Assembly: GCF_026343335.1 (NCBI RefSeq)
Contig: NZ_JAPELX010000001.1
Location: 8,184,001 to 8,248,000 of the forward strand
Direction of reading: 5' to 3'
Source of the DNA: Streptomyces sp. NBC_00078
GTDB lineage: Bacteria; Actinomycetota; Actinomycetes; Streptomycetales; Streptomycetaceae
Length of the DNA: 64,000 bases
The position numbers were made by a program, and so were the translations under genes. Below, in pieces: positions 1-7,765 of the stretch; within the stretch, counting starts at the first letter, position 1; every line of letters begins with the position of its first letter. A model generated the notes under the pieces. That model saw only the letters and a list, made by a program, of their open reading frames with translations. It searched no databases and had not been told where the DNA came from.

Positions 1-553
1 GGGCGTGCAGCCGGGCGAACGCGAGCACCTGGGCCGGGTCCGGATCGTCCGGCGGCTGCGGAACCGCCACCTCCAGGAACGCGGCGACCGACCGCGCCGG
101 CATCCGCACCGGCAGCCAGGCACGCCAGAACCGGGCCAGCGGGGCCGTACTCGGCGGGGCGCTCACCGCACCGATCAGACGCAGCCGGTCGGCCCGCTCC
201 CCGGGCGGACACTCCTGCACCAGCCGCAGCGCGGCCTCCCGCCAGCGCAGGGCCCTCAGCTCGGAGCCGAGTGCGTCCAGCCGGCCGGCCACCGCCTGCT
301 CGAACGCGCCGCCCGGCTCGCCCTCAGCCTCGTCGAGGACGCGGCGTACCTCGGGCAGCGGCAGGTCGAGGCCGCGCAGGGAACGGATCAACCGCAGCCG
401 GTCCAGGGCGCCGTGGCCGTAGCGGCGGTGTCCGCCGGCGCTGCGCGAGGTCTCCGGCAGCAGACCGCGGTCGGAGTAGAAGCGCACCGTCTTGACGGTG
501 ACGCCCGCATGTTCGGCTAGCTCCCCGATGCTCCACAGGCCGTCGTAGGACAT
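1..553 (-). CDS. MerR family transcriptional regulator (3' end beyond window)
   Basis: The reverse strand reads an open frame from ATG at 553 to the left edge, at least 184 residues. The N-terminus (SIGELAEHAGVTVKTVRFYS) is a textbook MerR winged helix, followed by the second wing GGHRRYGHGAL and the helical linker. MerR proteins twist promoters that have an over-long 19-bp spacer. Exactly such a promoter lies immediately upstream, reading toward the hydrolase gene at 658, so this regulator probably activates that gene and represses itself. A GGGAGG ribosome site sits about 11 nt before the ATG, inside the operator dyad. The C-terminal part visible here is long and shows no obvious metal-binding cysteines, so a small organic effector is more likely than a metal. 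The effector is unknown. Confidence 0.9.
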   Translation of the reverse strand, partial: MSYDGLWSIGELAEHAGVTVKTVRFYSDRGLLPETSRSAGGHRRYGHGALDRLRLIRSLRGLDLPLPEVRRVLDEAEGEPGGAFEQAVAGRLDALGSELRALRWREAALRLVQECPPGERADRLRLIGAVSAPPSTAPLARFWRAWLPVRMPARSVAAFLEVAVPQPPDDPDPAQVLAFARLHA

Positions 554-559
554 GGACGG

Positions 560-590
560 TTGAACCTCCCTCAGGGGGAGTTCCTACGGT
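560..590 (+). promoter_or_regulatory. MerR-type promoter with 19-bp spacer
   Basis: A -35-like TTGAAC (560-565) and a -10-like TACGGT (585-590) are separated by exactly 19 bp. The spacer starts with the dyad CTCCCTCAGGGGGAG (566-580). This is the classical layout of promoters remodelled by MerR-family activators. It points toward the hydrolase gene at 658 and overlaps the leader of the regulator on the other strand. Confidence 0.75.
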
Positions 591-657
591 ACCGGCGAGC
601 GCGGACCTGGCGGAGGGGGCCAGGTCCGCGGACGGCGGCGTACTGGAGGAGACGTTC

Positions 658-2253
658 ATGACCGTATTCATTCTGGTGGCAGGCGCGTTCACCGGCGCAC
701 ACGTGTGGCAGGACACGGCCGCGCGGCTGGCCGCGTCGGGCGCGGAGGTGCACGCGGTCGCCCTCACCGGACTCGACGGGTCCCGGCGCGGTACGGGGGT
801 CCGCATCGACCTGGAGACACACATCGCGGAAGTGATCGCGGCGATCGACTCGGTGGACGCGGCGGCCGGTGGGGACATCGTGCTGGTCGGCCACGACTAC
901 GGCATCCATCCCGTGGTGGGTGCCGCCGACCGGCGGGCGGAGCGCATCGCCCGGATCGTCTGCCTGGACACGGGGATGCCCAAGGACGGCGTCCCGGCCC
1001 TGGCCGCGGTGCCCGACCCGGACCTGCGCGCGCGGGTGGCCGAGCGTGCCGGGACGGGGGCCGGGACTGAGGGGGCCGACGGGATGCCGGCGCCCAAGTC
1101 CCGTGCGGAATGGCAGCGTTGGGGCAGCACCGCCGGCGTCCCCGGCATCGCGCTGGACCGGCTCGTCGCGCTGGCCGCACCGCAGCCGACGGCCACCCTG
1201 CTCCAGCCGCTGCGGCTGACCGGCGCGGTGACCGCGGTCCCCACCACCGGCGTGCTGTGCACCAAGAACGGCGCGAGCATCGCGCTGGTCCAACAGCTGG
1301 TGAGCCTGGGCGACCCCGACCTGCGGTTCCTGACCGATCCCCGGGTGACCTTCTTCGAACTGGCCACCGGACACTGGCCGATGCTGTCCTGCCCGACCGA
1401 ACTCGCGGTGGCCCTGCTGCGCGCCGCGGCCGGCGAGGGACAGCGGCTCAAGCCGGCCGACGACACCCAACCGCCCCCGCATCTACGGCCGTTCCCGCTG
1501 GACGTGCCCCAACTCCCGCGCGAACGCAGGGGCAACGTCGACCTGTACCTGCCGCCCGACGCCGAGGACCCGCGCCCGGCGGTGGTCTTCGTGCACGGCG
1601 GCCCGGTGCCCGCCGGGGTCCGGCCGACCCCGCGGGACTGGCCGACCCTGATGGGGTACGCCCGCCTCGTGGCAGCGCAGGGTGCGGTGGGCGTCACCCT
1701 GGACCACCGGCTGCACGACGTGGCCGACTACGAGCGCGCCGCCGAGGACGTGGCCGCCGCGGTGGAACTGGCGCGGGCCGACCCGCGGGTGGACGCGGAC
1801 CGGATCGCGCTGTGGTTCTTCTCGGCGGGCGGGCTCGTCATGGCGGACTGGTTGCGGGCTCGACCGGTGTGGCTGCGCTGCGTCGCCGCGACCTATCCGG
1901 TCCTGGCGCCGCTGCCGAACTGGGGGGCGGCCGGCAGCAGGTTCTCGCCCGCCGAGGCGGTGGCGCACGCGGGCAACCTACCGGTCGTACTCACCCGCGT
2001 GGGCCTGGAGATGCCCGAGATCGCCGTCACCGTCGAGGAGTTCCTGGCCGCGGCCAAGGACGCCGGGACGGACGTCGAGGTGGTCGACGTACCGCACGGC
2101 CGACACGGCTTCGAGACGCTCGCCCCCGTCGACGAGTGGCGTGACGCCGTCCACCGCGCGATGGGGTCGGTGCTGGCGCGTCTGACGCCGACGGCGTTCG
2201 CCTACCCGCCCACGACCGAGCGCGGCCGGGGCTCGAACCCCGCCACCCGGTAG
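658..2253 (+). CDS. Fused double alpha/beta hydrolase
   Basis: The 531-residue protein looks like two hydrolase domains in one chain. Residues 1-245 resemble small esterases of the MhpC/hydroxynitrile-lyase type, with the nucleophile elbow G-H-D-Y-G at 78-82 and a probable catalytic His near 239 (TGHWP). Residues 280-520 resemble the fold-3/acetyl-esterase type, with FFSAGG near 389 as the elbow and HGRHGF near 482 as the His region. The first elbow has Asp instead of Ser, as in dehalogenase-like hydrolases. The second lacks the first Gly of G-x-S-x-G. There is no signal peptide, so it is cytosolic. It is expressed from the MerR-type promoter upstream (GGAGGAGACG before the ATG). Its last 52 bp overlap the convergent dehydrogenase gene. 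The substrate is unknown; detoxification or modification of the MerR effector is a guess. Confidence 0.82.
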   Translation: MTVFILVAGAFTGAHVWQDTAARLAASGAEVHAVALTGLDGSRRGTGVRIDLETHIAEVIAAIDSVDAAAGGDIVLVGHDYGIHPVVGAADRRAERIARIVCLDTGMPKDGVPALAAVPDPDLRARVAERAGTGAGTEGADGMPAPKSRAEWQRWGSTAGVPGIALDRLVALAAPQPTATLLQPLRLTGAVTAVPTTGVLCTKNGASIALVQQLVSLGDPDLRFLTDPRVTFFELATGHWPMLSCPTELAVALLRAAAGEGQRLKPADDTQPPPHLRPFPLDVPQLPRERRGNVDLYLPPDAEDPRPAVVFVHGGPVPAGVRPTPRDWPTLMGYARLVAAQGAVGVTLDHRLHDVADYERAAEDVAAAVELARADPRVDADRIALWFFSAGGLVMADWLRARPVWLRCVAATYPVLAPLPNWGAAGSRFSPAEAVAHAGNLPVVLTRVGLEMPEIAVTVEEFLAAAKDAGTDVEVVDVPHGRHGFETLAPVDEWRDAVHRAMGSVLARLTPTAFAYPPTTERGRGSNPATR

Positions 2254-3224
2254 CACGCGTCGATCAGCGTCATCGTCGCCACCGCGTCGTCCGCGTCCAG
2301 CGGCAGCGCAACGCCCTCCCGGACCCGCGCCGCGAACGCCTCCAGCTGGTACGTGTACGACGACCGGGTCCCGAGGTGTTCCGTCCGCTCGCCCTTTGCC
2401 GTACGGACCACCAGCCGGTCGTCGAGCTGGGGGAGGACGAAGTTCGGGGCGTGGACCTCGCCCCGGCTGCCGACGATGCGGCAGCTCATCTCCAGCTTGT
2501 CGTACGCCATGTGGCAGCGCGCCGACCCGCTGGCCCCGCCAGGGAACTCCAGGTCGGCGTCGAGCCATTCGTCGACGCCCGGTGCGCCGGCCCGCTCCCC
2601 GCCTCGCGCACGGGCGAGGCGCGGCGCGCCGCCCGCCCAGGGCGCCAGCATCCGCTGCGCGTGCAGGCTGTAGCAGCCCAGGTCCATCACGGCGCCGCCG
2701 GCGAGCGGCAGGGACCAGCGCGGGTCGGTGTCCGCGGGGGCCGGGATCGCGACCGTCGTCTCCACCCGCTGCAGGTCGCCCAGTTCACCGCTTTCGAGCA
2801 GCTCGTGCAGACGCCGGGTGAGCGGGTGGAAGAGGTAGTGGAACGCCTCCATGAAGACCGTGCCGGCCTTCGCCGCCGCCTCCCGCACCTCGGCGGCCTC
2901 CTCCGCGTTGCTCGCGGACGGCTTCTCGCTCAGTACGTGCTTGCCGGCCGCGAGGGCGGCGCTGTTCCACGGGCCGTGCAGGCCGTTGGCGAGCGGGTTG
3001 TAGACGACCTCGACCTCGGGGTCGGCGAGCAGGCCGGCGTACGAGTCCGCGACCCGCTCCACGCTGTGCCCGGCGGCGAAGGCCTCGGCGCGGGACCGGT
3101 CGCGGGCGGCCACCGCGACCAGGCGGTGTCCGCCCGTGCGGGCGGGGTCGATCAGGGCGCGCTCGGTGATCCGTGCGGCGCCCAGGACGCCGATGCGCAA
3201 GGGGCCGCGGACCGTGTCGCTCAT
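2202..3224 (-). CDS. Gfo/Idh/MocA family oxidoreductase
   Basis: This 340-residue protein starts with a Rossmann fold (IGVLGAARITERALI) and carries the family lysine in an E-K-P motif (VLSEKPSASN, about residue 95). A C-terminal alpha/beta substrate domain follows (GGAVMDLGCYSLH), as in glucose-fructose oxidoreductase and dimeric dihydrodiol-type dehydrogenases. It would oxidise or reduce a sugar or cyclic polyol with NAD(P) in the cytosol. The ATG at 3224 follows a GAGGAACC stretch. The 3' end overlaps the convergent hydrolase gene by 52 bp. The gene stands alone rather than in the iolG cluster upstream, so its exact sugar substrate cannot be read from context. Confidence 0.9.
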   Translation of the reverse strand: MSDTVRGPLRIGVLGAARITERALIDPARTGGHRLVAVAARDRSRAEAFAAGHSVERVADSYAGLLADPEVEVVYNPLANGLHGPWNSAALAAGKHVLSEKPSASNAEEAAEVREAAAKAGTVFMEAFHYLFHPLTRRLHELLESGELGDLQRVETTVAIPAPADTDPRWSLPLAGGAVMDLGCYSLHAQRMLAPWAGGAPRLARARGGERAGAPGVDEWLDADLEFPGGASGSARCHMAYDKLEMSCRIVGSRGEVHAPNFVLPQLDDRLVVRTAKGERTEHLGTRSSYTYQLEAFAARVREGVALPLDADDAVATMTLIDACYRVAGFEPRPRSVVGG

Positions 3225-3246
3225 GACTTGGTTCCTCCTCGGTGCG

Positions 3247-3400
3247 TTACTGGTCGTAGGCCCGGCCGTCGACGTGCACGCTCTGGAACCTCCCGGCCAC
3301 CGTCTCCTGCTCCTCCACGACGGTCACCCGGTGTCCGGCGCGCTCCTGTTCACGAGGGAGGGCGAGCCCGCTCGGCCCGTGCCGTTGACGATCACGCCGC
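3247..3400 (-). pseudogene. Remnant of a FAD-dependent oxidoreductase N-terminus
   Basis: About 45 codons on the reverse strand read HGPSGLALPREQERAGHRV followed by TVVEEQETVAGR and QSVHVDGRAYDQ before a stop. This matches the GxGxxG-type FAD-binding start of amine-oxidase-like or phytoene-desaturase-like proteins, with the dinucleotide motif, the acidic end of strand 2, and the typical VDGRAYD turn. The rest of the enzyme is absent and the first glycines are degraded. It is a dead fragment sitting between two dehydrogenase genes. Confidence 0.5.
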
Positions 3401-3449
3401 GCAGGGTAACTCCTCGCGGGAGACGGCGCGTTCACGAGGTGTCGGGGTA

Positions 3450-3494
3450 CTCGTGTTCCGGGCGCCGGAGGCCGCCCCGCGCCCGGAACACGAG
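3450..3494 (-). terminator. Terminator hairpin behind the iolG-like gene
   Basis: A perfect 16-bp inverted repeat (CTCGTGTTCCGGGCGC at 3450-3465 with its complement at 3479-3494, 13-nt loop) lies just beyond the 3' end of the reverse-strand dehydrogenase at 3509. Its position and stability fit a terminator. No strong T-run follows, which is common in Streptomyces. Confidence 0.7.
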
Positions 3495-3508
3495 ATCTGC
3501 GGGCACCG

Positions 3509-4513
3509 TCAGGCGGTGCGGACCTCGGCGATCGTCACGGGCCGGTGCTCGTGCAGCGACAGGGTGCACGCGTCGGCGATCCAGCCGGCCTCCAGCGCGT
3601 CCGCCACCGTGCAGGGTGAGGGCCGGGCCCCGGCGACGACCTCGGTGAACGCGGTGAGTTCGGCACGGTAGGCCTCGGTGAAGCGGTCCATGAAGAAGTC
3701 GTGCGGGGTGCCGGCCGGGAAGGTCACGCCGGGCTCGACCGAGCGCAGCGGCAGCTTGTCCTCCAGGCCCACCGCGATGGAGTCCTGGAATCCGTGGATC
3801 TCCATGCGGACGTCGTAACCTCGGGCGTTGTGGCGCGAGTTGGACACCACGGCGATCGTGCCGTCGTCCAGGGTGAGGATGGCGCCGGTGGTGTCGGCGT
3901 CGCCCGCGGCCTTGATGTAGTCGGCGCCCCGGTTGCCGCCGACCGCGTACACCTCGGCGACCTCGCGGCCCGTCACCCAGCGGATGATGTCGAAGTCATG
4001 CACGGAGCAGTCCCGGAAGATGCCGCCGGACGCGGCGATATACGCGGCCGGCGGGGGCGCCGGGTCCAGCGTGGTCGACCGTACGGTGTGCAGCTTGCCC
4101 AGCTCGCCGCTCCGCACGGCCGCGCGGGCGGCGACGAAGCCGGCGTCGAAGCGGCGGTTGTAGCCGATCTGGATCGGCACATCGCTGCCCTCGACGGCCT
4201 TGAGGACCTCGGCCCCCTCGGCCATCGTCCTGGCGACGGGCTTCTCGCAGAAGACCGGGACACCGGCCTCGACCCCGGCCAGGATCAGCCCGGGATGTGC
4301 GTCCGTCGCGGCCGCGATCACGATGCCGTCCACACCGGCGGCCAGCAGGGCCTCCGGCGAGTCCACGACCTCGCCGCCGAAGCGCTCCGCCGCGGACTTG
4401 GCGGCGTCCGCGAACGGGTCGGTGAGCACCAGCGACTCGACCGCGTCGAGTCCGGAGAGGGTCTCGGCATGGAAGGCGCCGATGCGGCCGAGGCCGAGGA
4501 TTCCGATACGCAT
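3509..4513 (-). CDS. iolG: Inositol 2-dehydrogenase-like oxidoreductase
   Basis: The 334-residue protein is a close match to myo-inositol 2-dehydrogenases. It has the Rossmann motif GILGLGRIGAFH at 4-15, E-K-P with K91, and the Asp168/His172 pair in the FRDCSVHDFDIIRW segment, which corresponds to the catalytic Asp/His of Bacillus IolG. It would oxidise myo-inositol or a related cyclic polyol to the inosose with NAD+ in the cytosol. The gene follows an SDR and a PhyH-type dioxygenase on the same strand, probably one operon behind the LacI-controlled promoter near 6640, although the 106-bp gap to the SDR contains a hairpin. The rest of an iol pathway (iolB, C, D, E) is not here, so a different polyol remains possible. 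Confidence 0.85.
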   Translation of the reverse strand: MRIGILGLGRIGAFHAETLSGLDAVESLVLTDPFADAAKSAAERFGGEVVDSPEALLAAGVDGIVIAAATDAHPGLILAGVEAGVPVFCEKPVARTMAEGAEVLKAVEGSDVPIQIGYNRRFDAGFVAARAAVRSGELGKLHTVRSTTLDPAPPPAAYIAASGGIFRDCSVHDFDIIRWVTGREVAEVYAVGGNRGADYIKAAGDADTTGAILTLDDGTIAVVSNSRHNARGYDVRMEIHGFQDSIAVGLEDKLPLRSVEPGVTFPAGTPHDFFMDRFTEAYRAELTAFTEVVAGARPSPCTVADALEAGWIADACTLSLHEHRPVTIAEVRTA

Positions 4514-4587
4514 GAGCTCCGCTGCTTTCCTGGTGTGTGGTTGCTGTTCGTCGCCGGGACCGCATCCTGGACCCCGGTCGCCTTCGG

Positions 4588-4612
4588 GCCCGTCCTCGAT
4601 CGCCGGACGGGC
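4588..4612 (-). terminator. Hairpin between SDR and iolG-like genes
   Basis: GCCCGTCC at 4588-4595 pairs perfectly with GGACGGGC at 4605-4612 across a 9-nt loop, directly after the SDR stop codon. It may partly terminate transcription or protect the 3' end of the upstream message. Confidence 0.45.
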
Positions 4613-4619
4613 GTGAATA

Positions 4620-5396
4620 TCAGTCCAGGCCGCCCAGGACGTTCTGGTCCCAGTCGATCACCGAACCGGTGACGACGCCCGAGCGGTCCGACAGCAGGAA
4701 GACGGCGAAGTCCGCGATCTCGTCCGGCTGGCCGAGCTTGCCCATCGGGAGCCTGGCCGCGGCCTCCTCGCGCCAGTCGTCGTCGGCGTCGTGGAACTTC
4801 CTCTGCGTGGCGTCCTCGCCCTCGGTCGCCGTCCAGCCGATGTTGAGGCCGTTGATCCGGACCCGGTCCCAGCGGTGCGCGTGCGCCGCGTTGCGGGTCA
4901 GGCCGATCAGGCCCGCCTTCGCGGCGACGTACGGCGCCAGGAACGGCTGCCCGCCGTGCGCCGAGGACGTGATGATGTTGACGACCGTGCCGGGTGCCTT
5001 GCGGGAGACCATGTCCGCGACGGCGGCCTGCATCGCGAAGAACGGCGCCCTGAGGTTGATCGCGATGTGCTGGTCGAACAGCTCGGGAGTGGTGTCGAGG
5101 AGCGTGCCACGGGAGGTCAGGCCTGCGGAGTTGACCAGGCAGTCGATCCGCCCGTACGCGGCGACCACGTCACCCACGGCGGTCCTCGCCTGCTCGGCGT
5201 CCGAGAGGTCGGCGCGCACGAACATCGCCTTGCCGCCGGCGGCCGTCAGCTCGGTCACCAGCGCCTCGCCCGGTGCCGGACGCCGCCCGGTCACGGCCAC
5301 CACGGCGCCCTCGCGGACCGCGGCCCGTGCGATGGCGGCGCCGACGCCCTGGCTGCCGCCGTTGACGAGGACGACCTTGTCGTCGAGAAGTCCCAT
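4620..5396 (-). CDS. SDR family NAD(P)-dependent oxidoreductase
   Basis: A classical 258-residue short-chain dehydrogenase. The cofactor motif GGSQGVG is at residues 13-19, the NSAG structural motif at 89-92, and the catalytic Ser144/145, Tyr156 and Lys160 lie in the IITSSAHGGQPFLAPYVAAK stretch. It would interconvert an alcohol and a ketone with NAD(P). It begins 16 bp after the stop of the PhyH-type dioxygenase on the same strand and precedes the iolG-like gene, so the three likely act on one polyol or cyclitol. Divergent LacI-type regulation is expected from the palindrome at 6642. Confidence 0.92.
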   Translation of the reverse strand: MGLLDDKVVLVNGGSQGVGAAIARAAVREGAVVAVTGRRPAPGEALVTELTAAGGKAMFVRADLSDAEQARTAVGDVVAAYGRIDCLVNSAGLTSRGTLLDTTPELFDQHIAINLRAPFFAMQAAVADMVSRKAPGTVVNIITSSAHGGQPFLAPYVAAKAGLIGLTRNAAHAHRWDRVRINGLNIGWTATEGEDATQRKFHDADDDWREEAAARLPMGKLGQPDEIADFAVFLLSDRSGVVTGSVIDWDQNVLGGLD

Positions 5397-5412
5397 GGCG
5401 TTCGTGGTCCTT

Positions 5413-6576
5413 TCAGCTTTCGCGGCGTTCGGCGCCGGCCCGCAGTGCGTCCCGAAGAGCCTCGGGCGTCCATGACTCGCGCAGTGCGCGCCGTACGACG
5501 TCCGCCTGCGCGGGCGGGGCCAGTCCGTCGACCGGCGGATCGCTGTCGAGGTTGGTGGGGAAGGGGTAGCTCTCGGCGCTCGCGGCGATCACGTTCTCCA
5601 GCCACTCCTCACCGACCCCCTCGCTGCCGCGCCTGAGCAGCACGGGGAACATCGCGTTCGCGACGGCCTCGCGGTCCACCGTCTCCATGGCCCGCCCGAA
5701 GGCGGAGGACACCTGCAGCAGGTTGGCCATGCGGCGGATGTCCGCCGAGCGGTTGGTGCCGGCCGCGTGGAACAGCGCGGGGTTGAAGAAGGCCGCGTCG
5801 CCCTTGGAGAGGGGGAGCTGGACGTGGTTGGCCTCGAAGTACGCCTGGAATTCCGGCAGTCGCCAGGCCAGGTAGCCGGGTTCGTACTGCTGCGAGTACG
5901 GCAGGTACATCGTCGGCCCGGACTCGACGGGCATGTCGCAGTGCGCGACGGCGCCCTGGAGGGTGAGCACGGGGGAGAGGGCGTGCACATGCGCCGGGTA
6001 GGCGGCCGCGACCTCGTTGGACAGGAAGCCCAGGTGGTAGTCCCGGTGCACGGTCTGCGCCGCGCCGCCCGGGTTGACCACGTTGACCTGCGAAGTGACC
6101 TGGTAGCCGGGGCCGAGCCAGGCCGTCGAGACCAGCGCCAGGACGTCGCTCGCGTAGTAGTCGGCGAACGCCTCGGGGTCGTACAGGGCAGCCTTCTCCA
6201 GCGCGTTCCACACACGGTCGTTGGCGCCCGGCCTGGCGAAGTGGTCCCCGGCGCTCGCGCCCGAGGCGCGCTGCTCTGCGACCAGGGCGTCGAAGACGGC
6301 GCTGAGCCGGTCGACGACGGACGGGTCGGGAAACGCGCCCTCGAAGACCACGATGCCGGGGCCGTCGGCCAGGGCCCGGACCAGCTCGGCCCGCACGGGG
6401 TGCCGCTCGGCCTTGCGCAGCCGCTCGCTGTCGTAGACCAGGACGCCCTGCTCCACGGCCGAGGCGTGCGGGTAGTCGGCGAGGTCGGTCCTCCGCTCGA
6501 CGAGCTCCCGGAAGTCGGCCAGGTCGCAGTCCCGCTCGGACAGCCAGGCGCGGTGGTCCACGGGGGTGGCGGACAT
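5413..6576 (-). CDS. Phytanoyl-CoA dioxygenase (PhyH) family protein
   Basis: This is a 387-residue Fe(II)/2-oxoglutarate oxygenase of the PhyH type. The iron ligands are visible as H177-R-D179 (TVHRDYHLGF) and His270 (PALFHAAGTNRS), with nearby Arg residues suited to bind 2-oxoglutarate. Members hydroxylate lipid or small-molecule substrates in the cytosol. An upstream in-frame ATG exists, but the start at 6576 has an AAAGGA ribosome site at proper distance and leaves room for the divergent promoter. It is the first gene of the reverse-strand unit with the SDR and iolG-like genes. Within a polyol operon it may hydroxylate a cyclitol derivative, but the substrate is not inferable. Confidence 0.85.
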   Translation of the reverse strand: MSATPVDHRAWLSERDCDLADFRELVERRTDLADYPHASAVEQGVLVYDSERLRKAERHPVRAELVRALADGPGIVVFEGAFPDPSVVDRLSAVFDALVAEQRASGASAGDHFARPGANDRVWNALEKAALYDPEAFADYYASDVLALVSTAWLGPGYQVTSQVNVVNPGGAAQTVHRDYHLGFLSNEVAAAYPAHVHALSPVLTLQGAVAHCDMPVESGPTMYLPYSQQYEPGYLAWRLPEFQAYFEANHVQLPLSKGDAAFFNPALFHAAGTNRSADIRRMANLLQVSSAFGRAMETVDREAVANAMFPVLLRRGSEGVGEEWLENVIAASAESYPFPTNLDSDPPVDGLAPPAQADVVRRALRESWTPEALRDALRAGAERRES

Positions 6577-6641
6577 CGGCGTCCTTTCGGTCGGGGGGAC
6601 GGCACGGCTCTCGGTGACAGCGTCGGGCCGCGCTGCCATTC

Positions 6642-6653
6642 TTGTCATGACAA
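6642..6653. promoter_or_regulatory. Palindromic operator of the LacI-type regulator
   Basis: TTGTCATGACAA is a perfect 12-bp palindrome in the 130-bp gap between the divergent PhyH-type gene and the LacI-family gene. LacI-family proteins bind such short symmetric sites, so autoregulation and repression of the catabolic unit are likely. Confidence 0.6.
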
Positions 6654-6706
6654 ACCCGTCGAACAACCGGCACGCGGCCATCAAAAACCCCTCAAGGAGC
6701 CACCGT

Positions 6707-7750
6707 ATGGGCCATCCCTTCCCGATCCGGGAGATCGCACGTCAGGCGGGCCTGAGCGAGGCGACCGTCGACCGGGTCCTGAACGGCAGGGGCGGCGTCC
6801 GGGAGAGCACCGCGCGGGAGGTCCAGCAGGCCATCGCCGACCTGGACCGGCAGCGCACCCAGGTCCGCCTGGTCGGCCGCACCTTCATGATCGACATCGT
6901 GATGCAGACGCCGGAGCGGTTCTCCACCGCCGTACGCGCCGCCCTGGAGACGGAGCTGCCCTCGCTCCACCCTGCCGTCGTCCGCTCGCGCTTCCACTTC
7001 CGCGAGACGGGCCCGGTGGCCGAGCTGACCCGCACCCTGGACCGGATCGCCCGCCGCGGCTCGCAGGGCGTGATCCTCAAGGCCCCGGACGTCCCCGAGG
7101 TCACCGCCGCGGTCGGCCGGCTCGCCGAGTCCGGCATCCCCGTCGTCACGCTCGTCACCGACCTGCCCGCCACCGCCCGCCTCGGCTACGTCGGCATCGA
7201 CAACCGGGCCGCCGGAGCGACCGCCGCGTACCTCATGGGCCAGTGGCTGGGCGAGCGCCCCGGCAATGTGCTCACCAGCCTCAGCAGCGGCTTCTTCCGC
7301 AACGAGGAGGAGCGCGAGATGGGCTTCCGCAGCGCCATGCGCACCCACCACCCGGACCGCACACTGGTCGAGATCGCCGAGGGCCAGGGCCTGGACGCCA
7401 CCCAGTACGACCTGGTCCGCGCCGCCCTCGCACGCGACGGGGACATCCGCGCCGTCTACTCGATCGGCGGCGGCAACATCGCCACCCTGCGTGCCTTCGA
7501 GGACCTGGGCCGGGAGTGCGCGGTGTTCGTCGCCCACGACCTCGACCACGACAACACCCGCCTGCTGCGCGAGCACCGCCTCTCCGCCGTCCTCCACCAC
7601 GACCTGCGCCAGGACATGCGCGAGGCCTGCCACATCGTGATGCGTGCCCACGGCGCCCTGCCGCCCGCGGGGCCTACGCTGCCGTCGGCGATCCAGGTGG
7701 TGACGCCGTACAACATGCCACCGCAGGCGACGAGTCGAGGAGACGGGTGA
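6707..7750 (+). CDS. LacI family transcriptional regulator
   Basis: 347 residues from ATG 6707, which follows AAGGAG by 7 nt; the earlier in-frame starts would run through the operator. Residues 5-25 (PIREIARQAGLSEATVDRV) form the LacI helix-turn-helix and the hinge follows. The rest is a periplasmic-binding-protein-like sensor (GVILKAPDVPEV, VTLVTDLPAT, GYVGIDNRAAG), most like the ribose/inositol-type branch. It diverges from the PhyH-SDR-iolG unit across a TTGTCATGACAA palindrome and probably represses it until a sugar or cyclitol is present. The downstream gene starts inside its stop codon. Confidence 0.93.
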   Translation: MGHPFPIREIARQAGLSEATVDRVLNGRGGVRESTAREVQQAIADLDRQRTQVRLVGRTFMIDIVMQTPERFSTAVRAALETELPSLHPAVVRSRFHFRETGPVAELTRTLDRIARRGSQGVILKAPDVPEVTAAVGRLAESGIPVVTLVTDLPATARLGYVGIDNRAAGATAAYLMGQWLGERPGNVLTSLSSGFFRNEEEREMGFRSAMRTHHPDRTLVEIAEGQGLDATQYDLVRAALARDGDIRAVYSIGGGNIATLRAFEDLGRECAVFVAHDLDHDNTRLLREHRLSAVLHHDLRQDMREACHIVMRAHGALPPAGPTLPSAIQVVTPYNMPPQATSRGDG

Positions 7751-7765
7751 CGAGGAGACGGGTGA
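7736..7765 (+). repeat. Perfect 15-bp tandem duplication carrying RBS and start
   Basis: CGAGGAGACGGGTGA occurs twice back to back (7736-7750, 7751-7765). Each unit holds a GAGGAG ribosome site, a GTG start and an overlapping TGA. The unit length is five codons, so both starts are in the same frame. Confidence 0.9.

Noticed and set aside
5767..7746. Long forward frame leading into the poly-gamma-glutamate hydrolase
   Set aside because: The part before 7747 is antisense to the PhyH-type gene and out of frame with the LacI gene; only the segment from the GTG pair has family motifs.
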